This document shows positions 22,702 to 30,391 of a DNA stretch of 31,946 nt, piece after piece. This stretch comes from CAZBGL01 sp964491375 (GTDB lineage: Bacteria; Desulfobacterota; Deferrisomatia; Deferrisomatales; Deferrisomataceae): positions 1 through 31,946 of the forward strand of contig CAZBGL010000082.1 in NCBI GenBank assembly GCA_964491375.1, written 5' to 3'. The notes under the pieces were generated by a model that worked only from the letters and a program-made list of their open reading frames with translations, did not search any database and had not been told where the DNA came from. A program made the position numbers and the translations under genes. Position 1 is the first letter of the stretch, and the number at the start of each line of letters is the position of its first letter.

Positions 22702-23896
22702 GGGCGGCCGCCTCCCGTCCCAGGTAGGCCTCGATCACCTTGGGATTCGTGCGGATCTCGGCCGGTGTCCCCTCGGCGATCTTGACCCCGTGGTCCAGCA
22801 CCACGATCCGGTCGCAGATGCGCATGATCACCTTCATGTCGTGCTCGATCACCAGGATGGCCACCCCTTGTTTGCGGATCCGGTCGATGAGCCGGATCAG
22901 GCTCGCCGTTTCCTGGGGGTTCATGCCGGCCGCGGGCTCGTCCAGAAGGAGCAGCTTGGGCTCGCTGGCCAGGGCCCGTGCGATCTCGAGCCGGCGCTGG
23001 TCGCCGTAGGGCAGGTTCGTGGCGAGGGCTCCGGCCTTGTGCTCCAGGCCCACGAACCGTAGGGCCTCCATGGCCTTGCGGGTGATCCGCGCCTCCTCCT
23101 CTTTGAACCGCCGGGTGCGCAGCACCGCGCCCAGGAACCCCACTTTGGTCCGGCCGTGGAGGCCGATCTTCACGTTGTCCAGGGCCGTCAGGTTCCCGAA
23201 CAGGCGGATGTTCTGGAACGTCCGCGCCATGCCGAGCACGTTGACCGTGTCGGGCCGCATGAACAGGCCGAACACGGCCTTCACCTTGGGCCGCAGCAAC
23301 GTGACGACGATCCACGGGGCGTACACGAGGAACACCGCCGACGCAGCGGCCAGCACGGGCCGCAGGGGGAGCATCTGGATCGCCTGGGGCCCCATGGAAA
23401 AGAACCGCATGTCCGCGTAGGCTCCCAGGCGGGCGAGCCACCACAAGGCGGTGACGAAGTCGATGCCCGCGAACAGGAACGTGAGCCCCCGGGTCCACTC
23501 GATGCCCGACCGCATCCGCCGGGCCGTGAAGGCCCGGAGCACCCCCAGCCCGAAGATGGCCAGGAAGGTCTCCATGGGGAAGATCACGCCGGGCAGCACG
23601 GCCGCGGCGAACACCGGGATCCACAGGAGCGACACCAGGAGGCTCACCTGGCTGGCCCGGGACACCGTCCTGCGGGCCGCCTCCTCCACCGGAGGCACGA
23701 TGTCCACCCCGCGGAACAGGATCGTCCCGCGGGTGGGCCGGGTCACGCCGGTGAGACAGTTGAACAGGGTGGTCTTGCCCGCGCCGTTGGGCCCGATCAG
23801 GCCCACGATCTCGCCCTCGCCCACCGAGATGTCCACGTTCCCCACGGCCGTGAGGCCACCGAACACCTTGGTCACACCCTTGGCTTCCAGGATCAT
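22694..23896 (-). CDS. livG: LivG-type ABC ATPase with an internal four-helix membrane insertion (cluster 2)
   Basis: This 400-residue protein compares with about 255 for ordinary LivG. The ATPase is complete: Walker A GPNGAGKT (35-42), Q-loop Gln228 (MARTFQNIRLFGNLT), signature LPYGDQRRLE (295-304), Walker B LLLLDEP with Glu320, and switch His352. Between residues 66 and 214, in the loop just before the Q-loop, is an extra hydrophobic domain. It has four likely membrane helices at about 84-105, 107-123, 138-156 and 179-201. Flanking and middle loops are Arg/Lys-rich (EEAARRTVSR, FTARRMRSGIEWTR, LRPKVK) and the outside loops are not. This matches a four-span topology with both ATPase halves in the cytoplasm. 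The reading frame is unbroken. Its neighbours are a normal livM and livF. Confidence 0.93.
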   Translation of the reverse strand: MILEAKGVTKVFGGLTAVGNVDISVGEGEIVGLIGPNGAGKTTLFNCLTGVTRPTRGTILFRGVDIVPPVEEAARRTVSRASQVSLLVSLLWIPVFAAAVLPGVIFPMETFLAIFGLGVLRAFTARRMRSGIEWTRGLTFLFAGIDFVTALWWLARLGAYADMRFFSMGPQAIQMLPLRPVLAAASAVFLVYAPWIVVTLLRPKVKAVFGLFMRPDTVNVLGMARTFQNIRLFGNLTALDNVKIGLHGRTKVGFLGAVLRTRRFKEEEARITRKAMEALRFVGLEHKAGALATNLPYGDQRRLEIARALASEPKLLLLDEPAAGMNPQETASLIRLIDRIRKQGVAILVIEHDMKVIMRICDRIVVLDHGVKIAEGTPAEIRTNPKVIEAYLGREAAAHA

Positions 23897-23901
23897 GGCG
23901 T

Positions 23902-25035
23902 CTATCCCAGGGAGTTCTTGCCGCCGTCCGTGACCGCCTCGTAGAAGCTTTCGTCCTCCTCCTCGCGCATGCGGTCCGAGGTGGGGTGCATCTCGCCCCG
24001 CACCCGGAACGCGGGGAGGAGTCCCTCGGGACGGAACCGCATCATCAGCACGAGCAGAAGCCCGAAGATCAGGTACCGGGCGTTCACGATGTCCGGGCTG
24101 ATCCAGGTGATGCCGGCCGCGCCCGCCCACTCCACGAACTTCCCGAGCCCCACCCGCAGGATCTCGGTCATGGGGATCATGACCAGAGCGCCCACCATGA
24201 CGCCCACGATGGAACCCATGCCGCCGAGAACGATCAGGCACAGCACCAGGATGGACTCCCAGAACTTGAACATGTCCGGGTGGATGAACCGGAACCACCG
24301 GGCGTAGAACGAGCCGGCCAGCGCGCCGATGGCCGCGCTGATGGCAAAGGCGATGATCTTGTACCGGATGATGTTGACCCCGCAGGCCTCGGCCGCGATC
24401 TCGTCCTCGCGGATCGCGAACCAGGCGCGCCCCAGGCGCGAGTCCTCGATGCGGCGCACCAGGATCACGACGAACACGAGCAGGGCGAGCATCAGGTAGA
24501 AGAACTCCCAGTCCTTGCTCAGGACGTGGCCGAACACCGAGGGGGCGGCGATGCCCGGGATCCCCATGGGCCCGCGGGTGAGCCACAGCTCGTTGCGGAT
24601 CACCAGGACCACGAGTTCGCTGAACCCGAACGTCACGATGGCGAAGTAGTCGCCCGTGAGCCTCAGGGTGGGCGCGCCCAGGAGGATGCCCCACAGGGCG
24701 CCGTTGAGGGCGGCGAGCGGAAGGATCACCCAATAGGACCAGCCGTAGTGGATGGTGAGGAGCCCCGCCGTATAGGCTCCGATCCCGTAGAACCCCACGT
24801 AACCCAGGTCCAGGAGCCCCGTGAACCCGGGCACGATGTTCAGGCCCAGGGCGAGCGCCATGTAGACCATGGTCAGGGTGGCCACCCGGGTCACGTAGTT
24901 CGTGGCGTCGCCCAGGGGCATCCACGGGAGGGTGAGGGCGAAGAGCAGTACGACCAGGGTGGCTTCCCTGGGGTGGTCCTCCACCGCGGCCCGGATCCGG
25001 CGTACCCGTTCGCGTACCGTGGTGAGCGCCTGCAT
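23902..25035 (-). CDS. livM: Branched-chain amino acid ABC transporter, permease LivM (cluster 2)
   Basis: This 377-residue permease shows family landmarks ALGLNIVPGFTGLLDLGYVG, LRLTGDYFAIVTFGFSE and the coupling loop AIREDEIAAEACGVNIIRYK. The closing MMRFRPEGLLP is also typical. It has a basic cytoplasmic N-terminus of about 25 residues and an acidic C-terminal tail of about 35 residues (DRMREEEDESFYEAVTDGG) beyond the last helix. Together with LivH it forms the membrane channel. It would be the direct neighbour in the membrane of the four helices inserted into LivG, whose gene begins five bases later. The start is the ATG at 25035. Confidence 0.93.
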   Translation of the reverse strand: MQALTTVRERVRRIRAAVEDHPREATLVVLLFALTLPWMPLGDATNYVTRVATLTMVYMALALGLNIVPGFTGLLDLGYVGFYGIGAYTAGLLTIHYGWSYWVILPLAALNGALWGILLGAPTLRLTGDYFAIVTFGFSELVVLVIRNELWLTRGPMGIPGIAAPSVFGHVLSKDWEFFYLMLALLVFVVILVRRIEDSRLGRAWFAIREDEIAAEACGVNIIRYKIIAFAISAAIGALAGSFYARWFRFIHPDMFKFWESILVLCLIVLGGMGSIVGVMVGALVMIPMTEILRVGLGKFVEWAGAAGITWISPDIVNARYLIFGLLLVLMMRFRPEGLLPAFRVRGEMHPTSDRMREEEDESFYEAVTDGGKNSLG

Positions 25036-25045
25036 GGCGGCCTCC

Positions 25046-25966
25046 TCACACCTTCTGGATCATGGCCTTCCCGAGGAGGCCCGAGGGCTTGAACACGATG
25101 ACCAGGATCATCACGGCGTAGGCGATGCCGTCCCGGTAGGCCGAAGACAGGTACCCCGCGCCGAACACCTCGGCCACGCCAAGGACCACGCCCCCCAACA
25201 TGGCGCCGGGGACCGAGCCGATCCCGCCCAGCACGGCCGCGGCGAACGCCTTGATGCCGGCCACGTATCCCATGGTGGGCCAGATGGCGTTGTAGAACAC
25301 GCCCACCAGGATCCCGGCCACGGCGCCCAGGGAGGACCCCAGGGCGAACGTGAACGAGATCACCCGGTTCACGTTGATGCCCATGAGGGCGGCCGCGCGC
25401 TTGTCCTGGGCGATGGCCCGCATGGCCGTGCCCACCTTGGTCCGGTGGATGATCGTGTGGAGCACGTACATCAGGACCACGGTGGTGATCAGGATGAACA
25501 CCTGGAGCCAGGTGACCTGCACGTCCCGGATCCTGAGGGCCACGTCCGAGAAGAAGCCGGGCAGGGACTCCAGCGGGAAGCTCTTGATCTGGGCCCCCCA
25601 TTTGATGAGCGCCAGGTTCTGGAAGAAGATGCTCATCCCGATGGCCGTGATCAGGGCGGCCAGCCGGGGCGCCTGTCGGAGGGGCCGGTAGGCCACGATG
25701 TCGAGCAGGATCCCGATCACGGCGCACGTGGCCACGGCCACGACCCCGGCCACGAAGAAGGGTACGTGGTAGACCGTGACCAGGTGGTAGGCGATGAACG
25801 CCCCGAGCATGTAGATCTCGCCGTGGGCGAAGTTGATCAGCTCGATCACGCCGTAGACCATGGTGTAGCCCACCGCGATCAGGGCGTACACGCCGCCCAC
25901 CGTGAGTCCGTTCACCAGCTGCTGCAGGAACAGCGACGAGGCGTCAAACAGGTTCTGCCAGTCCAA
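25046..25966 (-). CDS. livH: Branched-chain amino acid ABC transporter, permease LivH (cluster 2)
   Basis: This 306-residue permease has the classic LivH sequence features GLTVGGVYALIAVGYTMVYG followed by VIELINFAHGEIYMLGAF, the coupling loop MRAIAQDKRAAALMGINVNR, and FKPSGLLGKAMIQKV at the end. About 8 membrane spans are visible. It is closer to classical amino-acid LivH than the LivH of cluster 1, so this cluster is the better candidate for true leucine/isoleucine/valine uptake. It is separated from the binding-protein gene by a 153-base gap that contains a strong hairpin. An AGGAGG-type site precedes the ATG at 25966. Confidence 0.94.
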   Translation of the reverse strand: MDWQNLFDASSLFLQQLVNGLTVGGVYALIAVGYTMVYGVIELINFAHGEIYMLGAFIAYHLVTVYHVPFFVAGVVAVATCAVIGILLDIVAYRPLRQAPRLAALITAIGMSIFFQNLALIKWGAQIKSFPLESLPGFFSDVALRIRDVQVTWLQVFILITTVVLMYVLHTIIHRTKVGTAMRAIAQDKRAAALMGINVNRVISFTFALGSSLGAVAGILVGVFYNAIWPTMGYVAGIKAFAAAVLGGIGSVPGAMLGGVVLGVAEVFGAGYLSSAYRDGIAYAVMILVIVFKPSGLLGKAMIQKV

Positions 25967-26062
25967 CGGGAGGACCTCCTATCCGGTGCTCGAGGGGTCG
26001 TCTCGGTCGGTTCCGGAAGCTCCGGAAACGGCAGGGCCGGACGAAGTCCGGGGGGCTAAAGC

Positions 26063-26097
26063 GGGAACAGGTAGGCGGGGTCCGCCTACCTGTTCCC
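26063..26097 (-). terminator. Very stable hairpin between livK and livH (cluster 2)
   Basis: Perfect 16-bp arms GGGAACAGGTAGGCGG (26063-26078) and its complement (26082-26097) enclose a 3-nt loop. It starts 22 nt after the livK stop on the minus strand and is followed there by CGCTTTAG, not a full T run. It likely acts as an attenuator or 3'-end stabiliser that keeps the binding protein more abundant than the permeases. Confidence 0.75.
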
Positions 26098-26119
26098 AGG
26101 GTTGCCTCGATGGGCCGGG

Positions 26120-27244
26120 CTACTTGATCTGCTTCTCGGCGCTCACCCACTTGCCGTTCTTGATGACCTTCACGAAGGCCGGCTTCAGGCAGTCGCCGTT
26201 CTCGTCAAAGTAGGTGGCACCGGTCACGCCCTGGTAGGCCTTTTCCGGGGAGTTCAGGCTCGCCAGGTAGTCGCGGATCTTCTCTCGATCCATGCCCACT
26301 TTGGCGATGGCCTCGGCGGCCAGCCCCACCGCGTCGTACGTGTTGGCCGCAAACCAGTTCGGCTCGGTGCCGTACTTCTTCCGGTAGGCCTTGATGAACC
26401 CCTGGGCCTCGGGGCCGGCCGCGTCGGGCAGGAAGGGCGTGGTCACGAACAGGCCCTCGGCGTCCTTGTTCTTCAGCATGATGGCGTCGTCCAGGCCGTC
26501 CGCCCCGAAGAAGCCCACCTTCATACCCAGCTTGGCCGCCTGGCTCACGATCAGGGTGCCCTGCGGGGCGTAGCCGGGGATGAAGATGGCGTCGGGTTTC
26601 ATCATTTTGAACTTTGAAAGCTGGGGGGTGAAGTCCGTGGTGTCCGAGGTGTAGGCCTCCTCGCCCACGATCTTGATGCCGCGCTTCTTGGCCTCGGCTA
26701 CAAACGCGTTCTTGAGGCCGATGGAGTAGTCGTTGGTCTCGTAGAAGATGGCCACCTTCTTCCAGCCCTTCACCTCGTCGATGTAGCGGGCCAGGAACGA
26801 GCCCTGGAAGTCGTCCTTGTACACGTTCCGGAAGTAGTACGGGCTGGACTTACAGAGGTTGGGGTTCGTGGAGGCGGGCGAGATGGCCGGGAGGTGCGCC
26901 TCCTTGTAGATCGGGGCCGCGGCCAGGCTGGCCGAGGAGCACAGGTGCCCCACCACGATCACGATGTCCTTGTCGTTGGCCAGCTTGGTGGCCACGTTGG
27001 CGGCCTCCTTGGGGTCGCAGAGCTCGTCCTCCAGCAGGATCTCCACCTTCTTGCCGTTGATCCCGCCGGCCGCGTTGATCTCCTCGGCCTTGAGCATGGC
27101 GCCGTTCTTCACCCCTTCCCCGAAGGACGCGAGCGGCCCGGTGAACGGGGAGGCCACCGGGATCTTGATGGTGTCGGCCGCAAGGGCCGCGGATCCGGCC
27201 AGGCACGCCGAAACGGCCAACCACAGGAGAGCGGCTCTTCTCAT
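26120..27244 (-). CDS. livK: Branched-chain amino acid ABC transporter, periplasmic binding protein LivK/LivJ-like (cluster 2)
   Basis: This is a 374-residue binding protein of usual LivK length. The Sec signal MRRAALLWLAVSACLAGSAALAA precedes mature DTIKIPVASPFTGPLASFGEG. Family landmarks are EEINAAGGINGKKVEILLEDE, the paired Cys (ELCDPKEA, GHLCSSAS) and PAISPASTNPNLCKS, which resembles E. coli LivJ/LivK. The ATG at 27244 has AAGGAGG upstream; an in-frame ATG at 27277 would precede the signal peptide with basic residues and is not preferred. It leads the second liv operon, behind a strong promoter (27317-27345). Confidence 0.93.
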   Translation of the reverse strand: MRRAALLWLAVSACLAGSAALAADTIKIPVASPFTGPLASFGEGVKNGAMLKAEEINAAGGINGKKVEILLEDELCDPKEAANVATKLANDKDIVIVVGHLCSSASLAAAPIYKEAHLPAISPASTNPNLCKSSPYYFRNVYKDDFQGSFLARYIDEVKGWKKVAIFYETNDYSIGLKNAFVAEAKKRGIKIVGEEAYTSDTTDFTPQLSKFKMMKPDAIFIPGYAPQGTLIVSQAAKLGMKVGFFGADGLDDAIMLKNKDAEGLFVTTPFLPDAAGPEAQGFIKAYRKKYGTEPNWFAANTYDAVGLAAEAIAKVGMDREKIRDYLASLNSPEKAYQGVTGATYFDENGDCLKPAFVKVIKNGKWVSAEKQIK

Positions 27245-27316
27245 CTCCCTTCCTCCTTTTCTGTTTCGTGGCACCAAACCGTATGGCAGGGGAACTCCGA
27301 CCCAAAGGTGGCGCGA

Positions 27317-27345
27317 ATCTTAGTGGAGCGTAGGGGTAGTGTCAA
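27317..27345 (-). promoter_or_regulatory. Promoter of liv cluster 2
   Basis: Minus strand: perfect -35 TTGACA (27340-27345), optimal 17-nt spacer, -10 TAAGAT (27317-27322), giving a leader of about 65 nt before livK. It is back-to-back with the promoter of the divergent GAF/AAA+ regulator. Confidence 0.7.
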
Positions 27346-27401
27346 GAAGCAAAACAGGGTGTGAAAGCCCCCCTCAGGTTTTGGGGGAATCAAACGGTCC
27401 G

Positions 27402-27430
27402 TTGACCCTCCGGATCCGCGTTTCTATAAT
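27402..27430 (+). promoter_or_regulatory. Promoter of the GAF/AAA+ regulator gene
   Basis: -35 TTGACC (27402-27407), 17-nt spacer, perfect -10 TATAAT (27425-27430). The predicted start is about 26 nt before the GTG start codon at 27463. This is the closest match to a consensus sigma-70 promoter in the window. Confidence 0.75.
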
Positions 27431-27462
27431 CGGCCGCCCACTCCCGCTGCCACGGAGCCGAC

Positions 27463-28989
27463 GTGAACCCGCCCGATTCCCTTCCGTTCTCGGCCCATTC
27501 GGCCCGTACCCTGAAGGAGTTGCGGGCCCTGTACCGCATCAGCATGGCCGTGGGCGCCTCTCTGGACCTGGCCGAGGCCGTGGGACCGGTGCTCCGAATC
27601 CTGGCCGAGGAGCTGGGTATGGAGCGGGGCACCCTGGCCCTGCTCGACCCGGACACCGGCGAACTGGCCATCGAGGTGGCCCACGGCCTCACCCCGGCCG
27701 AGGTCCGCCGCGGGCGCTACCGGGTGGGCGAAGGTGTGGTGGGCCGGGTGCTGGAGCGGGGGGAGCCCATGGTGATCCCCAGCATCGGCAACGAGCCCCT
27801 GTTCCTGGACCGCACGGGTTCACGCCGGGGCATCGATCGTTCCCGGGTGGCGTTCCTGTGCGTGCCCATCAAGGTGGGCGGCGACACCGTGGGCGTGTTG
27901 AGCGCCGATCGGCTTCCCGCGGCCGGCGAGGACCTGGAGGACGACCTCCGGGTCCTGACGATCGTGGCCGGGCTCGTGGCCCAGGCCGTGCGGATCCAGC
28001 GGATGGTCCGGGGTGTCAAGGCCGCCCTGGCCGAGGAGAACCAGCGGCTCCGCCACGCCCTGGAGGCCCAGTACGGCATGGCCAACTTCATCGGCACCAG
28101 CCCGGCCCGCCGGGCGGTGGCCGAGCAGATCCGGCTGGCGGCACGCACCCGCACGCCCGTACTGATCACGGGCGAGCGGGGCACGGGCAAGAGCTTCGTC
28201 GCCCGCACCATCCACTTGGCATCGGACCGGTCGTCCTTCCCCTTTTCGGCCGTGGTGTGCAGCGCCGGTTCGGACGAGGCCCTGGAACTGGTGCTGTTCG
28301 GGCCCGAGGGGGTGCTCCGCGGCGGCGGGGCCGGCACGGTGTTCCTGGACGACGTGGACGCCCTGGGCCCCAGGCTCCAGCAGGAGTTGCTGGCCGCGAT
28401 CCAGGCCGGGGGCCGGGGAGGGGGGGTGCGGGTCGTGGCGGCCAGCCGCCGCGAACTGGCCGAGCGGGTGCGCAGGGGGGCGTTCCTGCCCGAGCTCTAC
28501 CGCCGACTGGGGAGCGTGCCCATCCACCTGCCGCCGCTGCGGCAGATGCTGGAGGACCTGCCGGCGTTCGCCCGGATGTTCTTGAGGCGCCTGGGGGGGG
28601 AGGGGGTCTCGCTGTCTCCCGAGGTCGAGGACCTCCTCCAGCGCTACCCGTGGCCCGGCAACCTCTCGGAGCTGGAGGCCGTGTTGGCCGAGGCATTGGA
28701 GCGCTGCCCCGGGGACCGGATCCGGCCACGGGATCTGCCCGAACGCATCCGGGGGGGCGGGAGCACGGACCCGGCCGAGGTGGAGACCGTGCTCGCCCGG
28801 TGGGCGGACCATCTGTTGGAACACCCTCCGCCCGAGGGCGTGTACCGGGCCGTGCTGGACCGGGTGGACCGGGTGCTCGTGCGGCGGGCCCTGGCCAGGG
28901 CGGGAGGCGTGCGCCTCCAGGCCGCCCGCCTCCTGGGCATCAATCGCAACACCCTGTACGCCAAGCTCGACCGGATGGAGGACGCGTGA
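27463..28989 (+). CDS. GAF - AAA+ - Fis regulator (NifA-like enhancer-binding-protein fold, lacking GAFTGA)
   Basis: This 508-residue regulator has an N-terminal GAF sensor (about 20-180), a central AAA+ domain (about 208-430) and a C-terminal Fis-type helix-turn-helix (about 470-505, LQAARLLGINRNTLYAKL). The AAA+ part has Walker A GERGTGKS (237-244), Walker B-like GTVFLDDVDAL (291-301, second acidic residue Asp instead of Glu) and arginine-finger region ELYRRLGSVPIHLPPLR. The GAFTGA loop is missing: FGPEGVLRGGGAGTVFL replaces the usual longer segment. It therefore probably does not remodel sigma-54 holoenzyme. The start is the GTG at 27463. It is divergent from liv cluster 2 and overlaps tgt by GTGA. 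The liv promoter is the nearest plausible target. Confidence 0.9.
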   Translation: MNPPDSLPFSAHSARTLKELRALYRISMAVGASLDLAEAVGPVLRILAEELGMERGTLALLDPDTGELAIEVAHGLTPAEVRRGRYRVGEGVVGRVLERGEPMVIPSIGNEPLFLDRTGSRRGIDRSRVAFLCVPIKVGGDTVGVLSADRLPAAGEDLEDDLRVLTIVAGLVAQAVRIQRMVRGVKAALAEENQRLRHALEAQYGMANFIGTSPARRAVAEQIRLAARTRTPVLITGERGTGKSFVARTIHLASDRSSFPFSAVVCSAGSDEALELVLFGPEGVLRGGGAGTVFLDDVDALGPRLQQELLAAIQAGGRGGGVRVVAASRRELAERVRRGAFLPELYRRLGSVPIHLPPLRQMLEDLPAFARMFLRRLGGEGVSLSPEVEDLLQRYPWPGNLSELEAVLAEALERCPGDRIRPRDLPERIRGGGSTDPAEVETVLARWADHLLEHPPPEGVYRAVLDRVDRVLVRRALARAGGVRLQAARLLGINRNTLYAKLDRMEDA

Positions 28990-30134
28990 CCGCCCCGGTG
29001 CGGTACGAGCTGGTTCACCGGGACGCCCGGACCCGGGCCCGCGCCGGGGTCCTCCACACCCCGCGGGGTGCCGTGGAGACCCCCGTTTTCATGCCCGTGG
29101 GCACCCAGGCGGCCGTCAAGACCGTGGACCCGGATCTCGTGGCCCGGGCGGGCGCCCGGATCGTGCTGGCCAACACCTATCACCTCTACCTCCAGCCCGG
29201 CCCGGCCGTGGTGAAGCGGTGCGGCGGCCTCCACGGGTTCATGGCCTGGAGCGGCCCGATCCTGACCGACTCCGGGGGGTTCCAGGTGTTCAGCCTGCCC
29301 GGCCGGATCATCACCGAAGAGGGGGTCCGGTTCCGGTATGAAAAGAACGGGAAACCCGCCTTCCTGAGCCCGGAGGCCTCCGTCCGCATCCAGAACGAGC
29401 TGGGTGCGGACATCATCATGGCCTTTGACGAGTGCATCCCGTACCCGGCCGACCACGGATACGCGGCCGAGTCCGTGGAGCGCACGATCCGGTGGGCCGA
29501 GCGGTGCCTGGAGGCCCACGGCCGCGCCCGGGACCAGGCGCTGTTCGGGATCGTTCAGGGATCGGTGTATCCGGACCTGAGGGAACGGTGTGCCCGGGCA
29601 CTGGTGGAGATGGATTTTCCGGGATACGCGGTGGGGGGGGTGAGCGTGGGCGAGGGCCACGAGCTCATGAAACGCGCCGTGGAGATGACCGAGCCGTTCC
29701 TGCCCGAGGACAAGCCCCGCTACCTCATGGGGGTGGGAAAGCCCGAGGACGTTCTCGAGGCCATCGAGCGGGGGATGGACATGTTCGACTGCATCATCCC
29801 CACCAAGTTCGCACGAGGCGGCACCCTGTTCACGTGGACCGGCAAGCTCCGGATCCACAAGAAGGTGTACCGCAAGGATCGGTACCCCATCGACACCTCG
29901 TGCCCGTGCCCCACGTGCCAGCGGTTCCCCCGAGCCTACCTCCACCACCTGTTCGCGGTGGACGAGCCCCTGGGCAAGGCGCTGGCCTCGGTCCACAACA
30001 TCCACTTCTACATGGATCTGGTGCGCCGGGCCCGGGAGGCGATCCTGGAAGACCGGTTCCTGGAGTTCAAACGGGATTTCTATTCGGGATTCTTCGGGGA
30101 TCCGGCGGGCCCCCGGTCGCACGCCGTGGCGTGA
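28986..30134 (+). CDS. tgt: tRNA-guanine(34) transglycosylase (queuine tRNA-ribosyltransferase)
   Basis: This 382-residue enzyme exchanges guanine-34 for preQ1 in GUN-anticodon tRNAs on the path to queuosine. Visible catalytic residues are Asp95 (LTDSGGFQVFSL) and Asp268 (DMFDCIIPT). Also visible are the base-binding FDEC and GIVQGS segments and the zinc site Cys306-Cys308-Cys311-His337. Where most bacterial enzymes read PTRNARNG, this one has PTKFARGG followed by TLFTWTGKLRIHKKVYRKD. It is therefore a divergent sub-group member. The start is the GTG at 28986, overlapping the regulator stop, with GGAGG in front. An in-frame extension further upstream is only a shadow of the regulator gene. 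Confidence 0.93.
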   Translation: MTAPVRYELVHRDARTRARAGVLHTPRGAVETPVFMPVGTQAAVKTVDPDLVARAGARIVLANTYHLYLQPGPAVVKRCGGLHGFMAWSGPILTDSGGFQVFSLPGRIITEEGVRFRYEKNGKPAFLSPEASVRIQNELGADIIMAFDECIPYPADHGYAAESVERTIRWAERCLEAHGRARDQALFGIVQGSVYPDLRERCARALVEMDFPGYAVGGVSVGEGHELMKRAVEMTEPFLPEDKPRYLMGVGKPEDVLEAIERGMDMFDCIIPTKFARGGTLFTWTGKLRIHKKVYRKDRYPIDTSCPCPTCQRFPRAYLHHLFAVDEPLGKALASVHNIHFYMDLVRRAREAILEDRFLEFKRDFYSGFFGDPAGPRSHAVA

Positions 30135-30174
30135 CGCCGATCTACCAACCCGGGGTTGCCCGCTCTCGGGCACC

Positions 30175-30183
30175 TGTGGATAA
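30175..30183 (-). promoter_or_regulatory. DnaA box (perfect)
   Basis: TGTGGATAA on the plus strand is TTATCCACA on the minus strand, the consensus DnaA-binding 9-mer. It lies 41 nt after tgt and is oriented opposite to the three boxes at 30360-30391. Confidence 0.6.
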
Positions 30184-30240
30184 AGCAGATCCCGGGGCGA
30201 GATCACCGGTTTTTCGGGCACCAGCGGCCTCCGGCCGTGC

Positions 30241-30320
30241 GCAAAATCGGACACTTGTACGTAACTATCTGAAATTATTTACGTTTTGTCGTGACCCGCT
30301 GGGTGCACAAAAATTGTGCA
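30241..30320. other. AT-rich stretch with inverted repeats between DnaA boxes
   Basis: Between the single box at 30175 and the cluster at 30360 there is a markedly AT-rich run for this genome. It includes the inverted repeat ACGTAA (30259-30264) / TTACGT (30279-30284) around a mostly A/T core, and the palindrome TGCACAA-AAA-TTGTGCA (30304-30320). It would be the natural candidate for a DNA-unwinding element if this is an origin. No coding frame is present. Confidence 0.5.
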
Positions 30321-30359
30321 GTTCGGGTTCCGGCTCGGCAGATCAGGGGCCTTTCCGGT

Positions 30360-30368
30360 TTATCCATA
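30360..30368 (+). promoter_or_regulatory. DnaA-box-like site (one mismatch)
   Basis: TTATCCATA, one mismatch from TTATCCACA. First of three head-to-tail sites. Confidence 0.5.
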
Positions 30369-30371
30369 GGG

Positions 30372-30380
30372 TTGTCCACA
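30372..30380 (+). promoter_or_regulatory. DnaA-box-like site (one mismatch)
   Basis: TTGTCCACA, one mismatch from consensus and a common natural variant. It begins 12 bp after the previous site. Confidence 0.5.
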
Positions 30381-30382
30381 CG

Positions 30383-30391
30383 TTATCCACA
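30383..30391 (+). promoter_or_regulatory. DnaA box (perfect), overlapping the stop of the LarA-like gene
   Basis: TTATCCACA, begins 11 bp after the previous site in the same orientation. Its first three bases are the complement of the TAA stop of the minus-strand gene. A further two-mismatch site on the opposite strand lies at 30397-30405. Confidence 0.6.

Noticed and set aside
23258..23698. The idea that the long LivG is caused by a frameshift or by fusion with LivM
   Set aside because: The frame is continuous with no stop, a full LivM is present separately next door, and LivG sequence resumes exactly at the expected residue after the insertion.
27339..28985. Upstream extension of the tgt frame giving a 931-residue protein
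   Set aside because: The extension is Gly/Arg/Pro-rich out-of-frame reading of the GAF/AAA+ regulator; the GTG at 28986 with GTGA overlap is the correct start.
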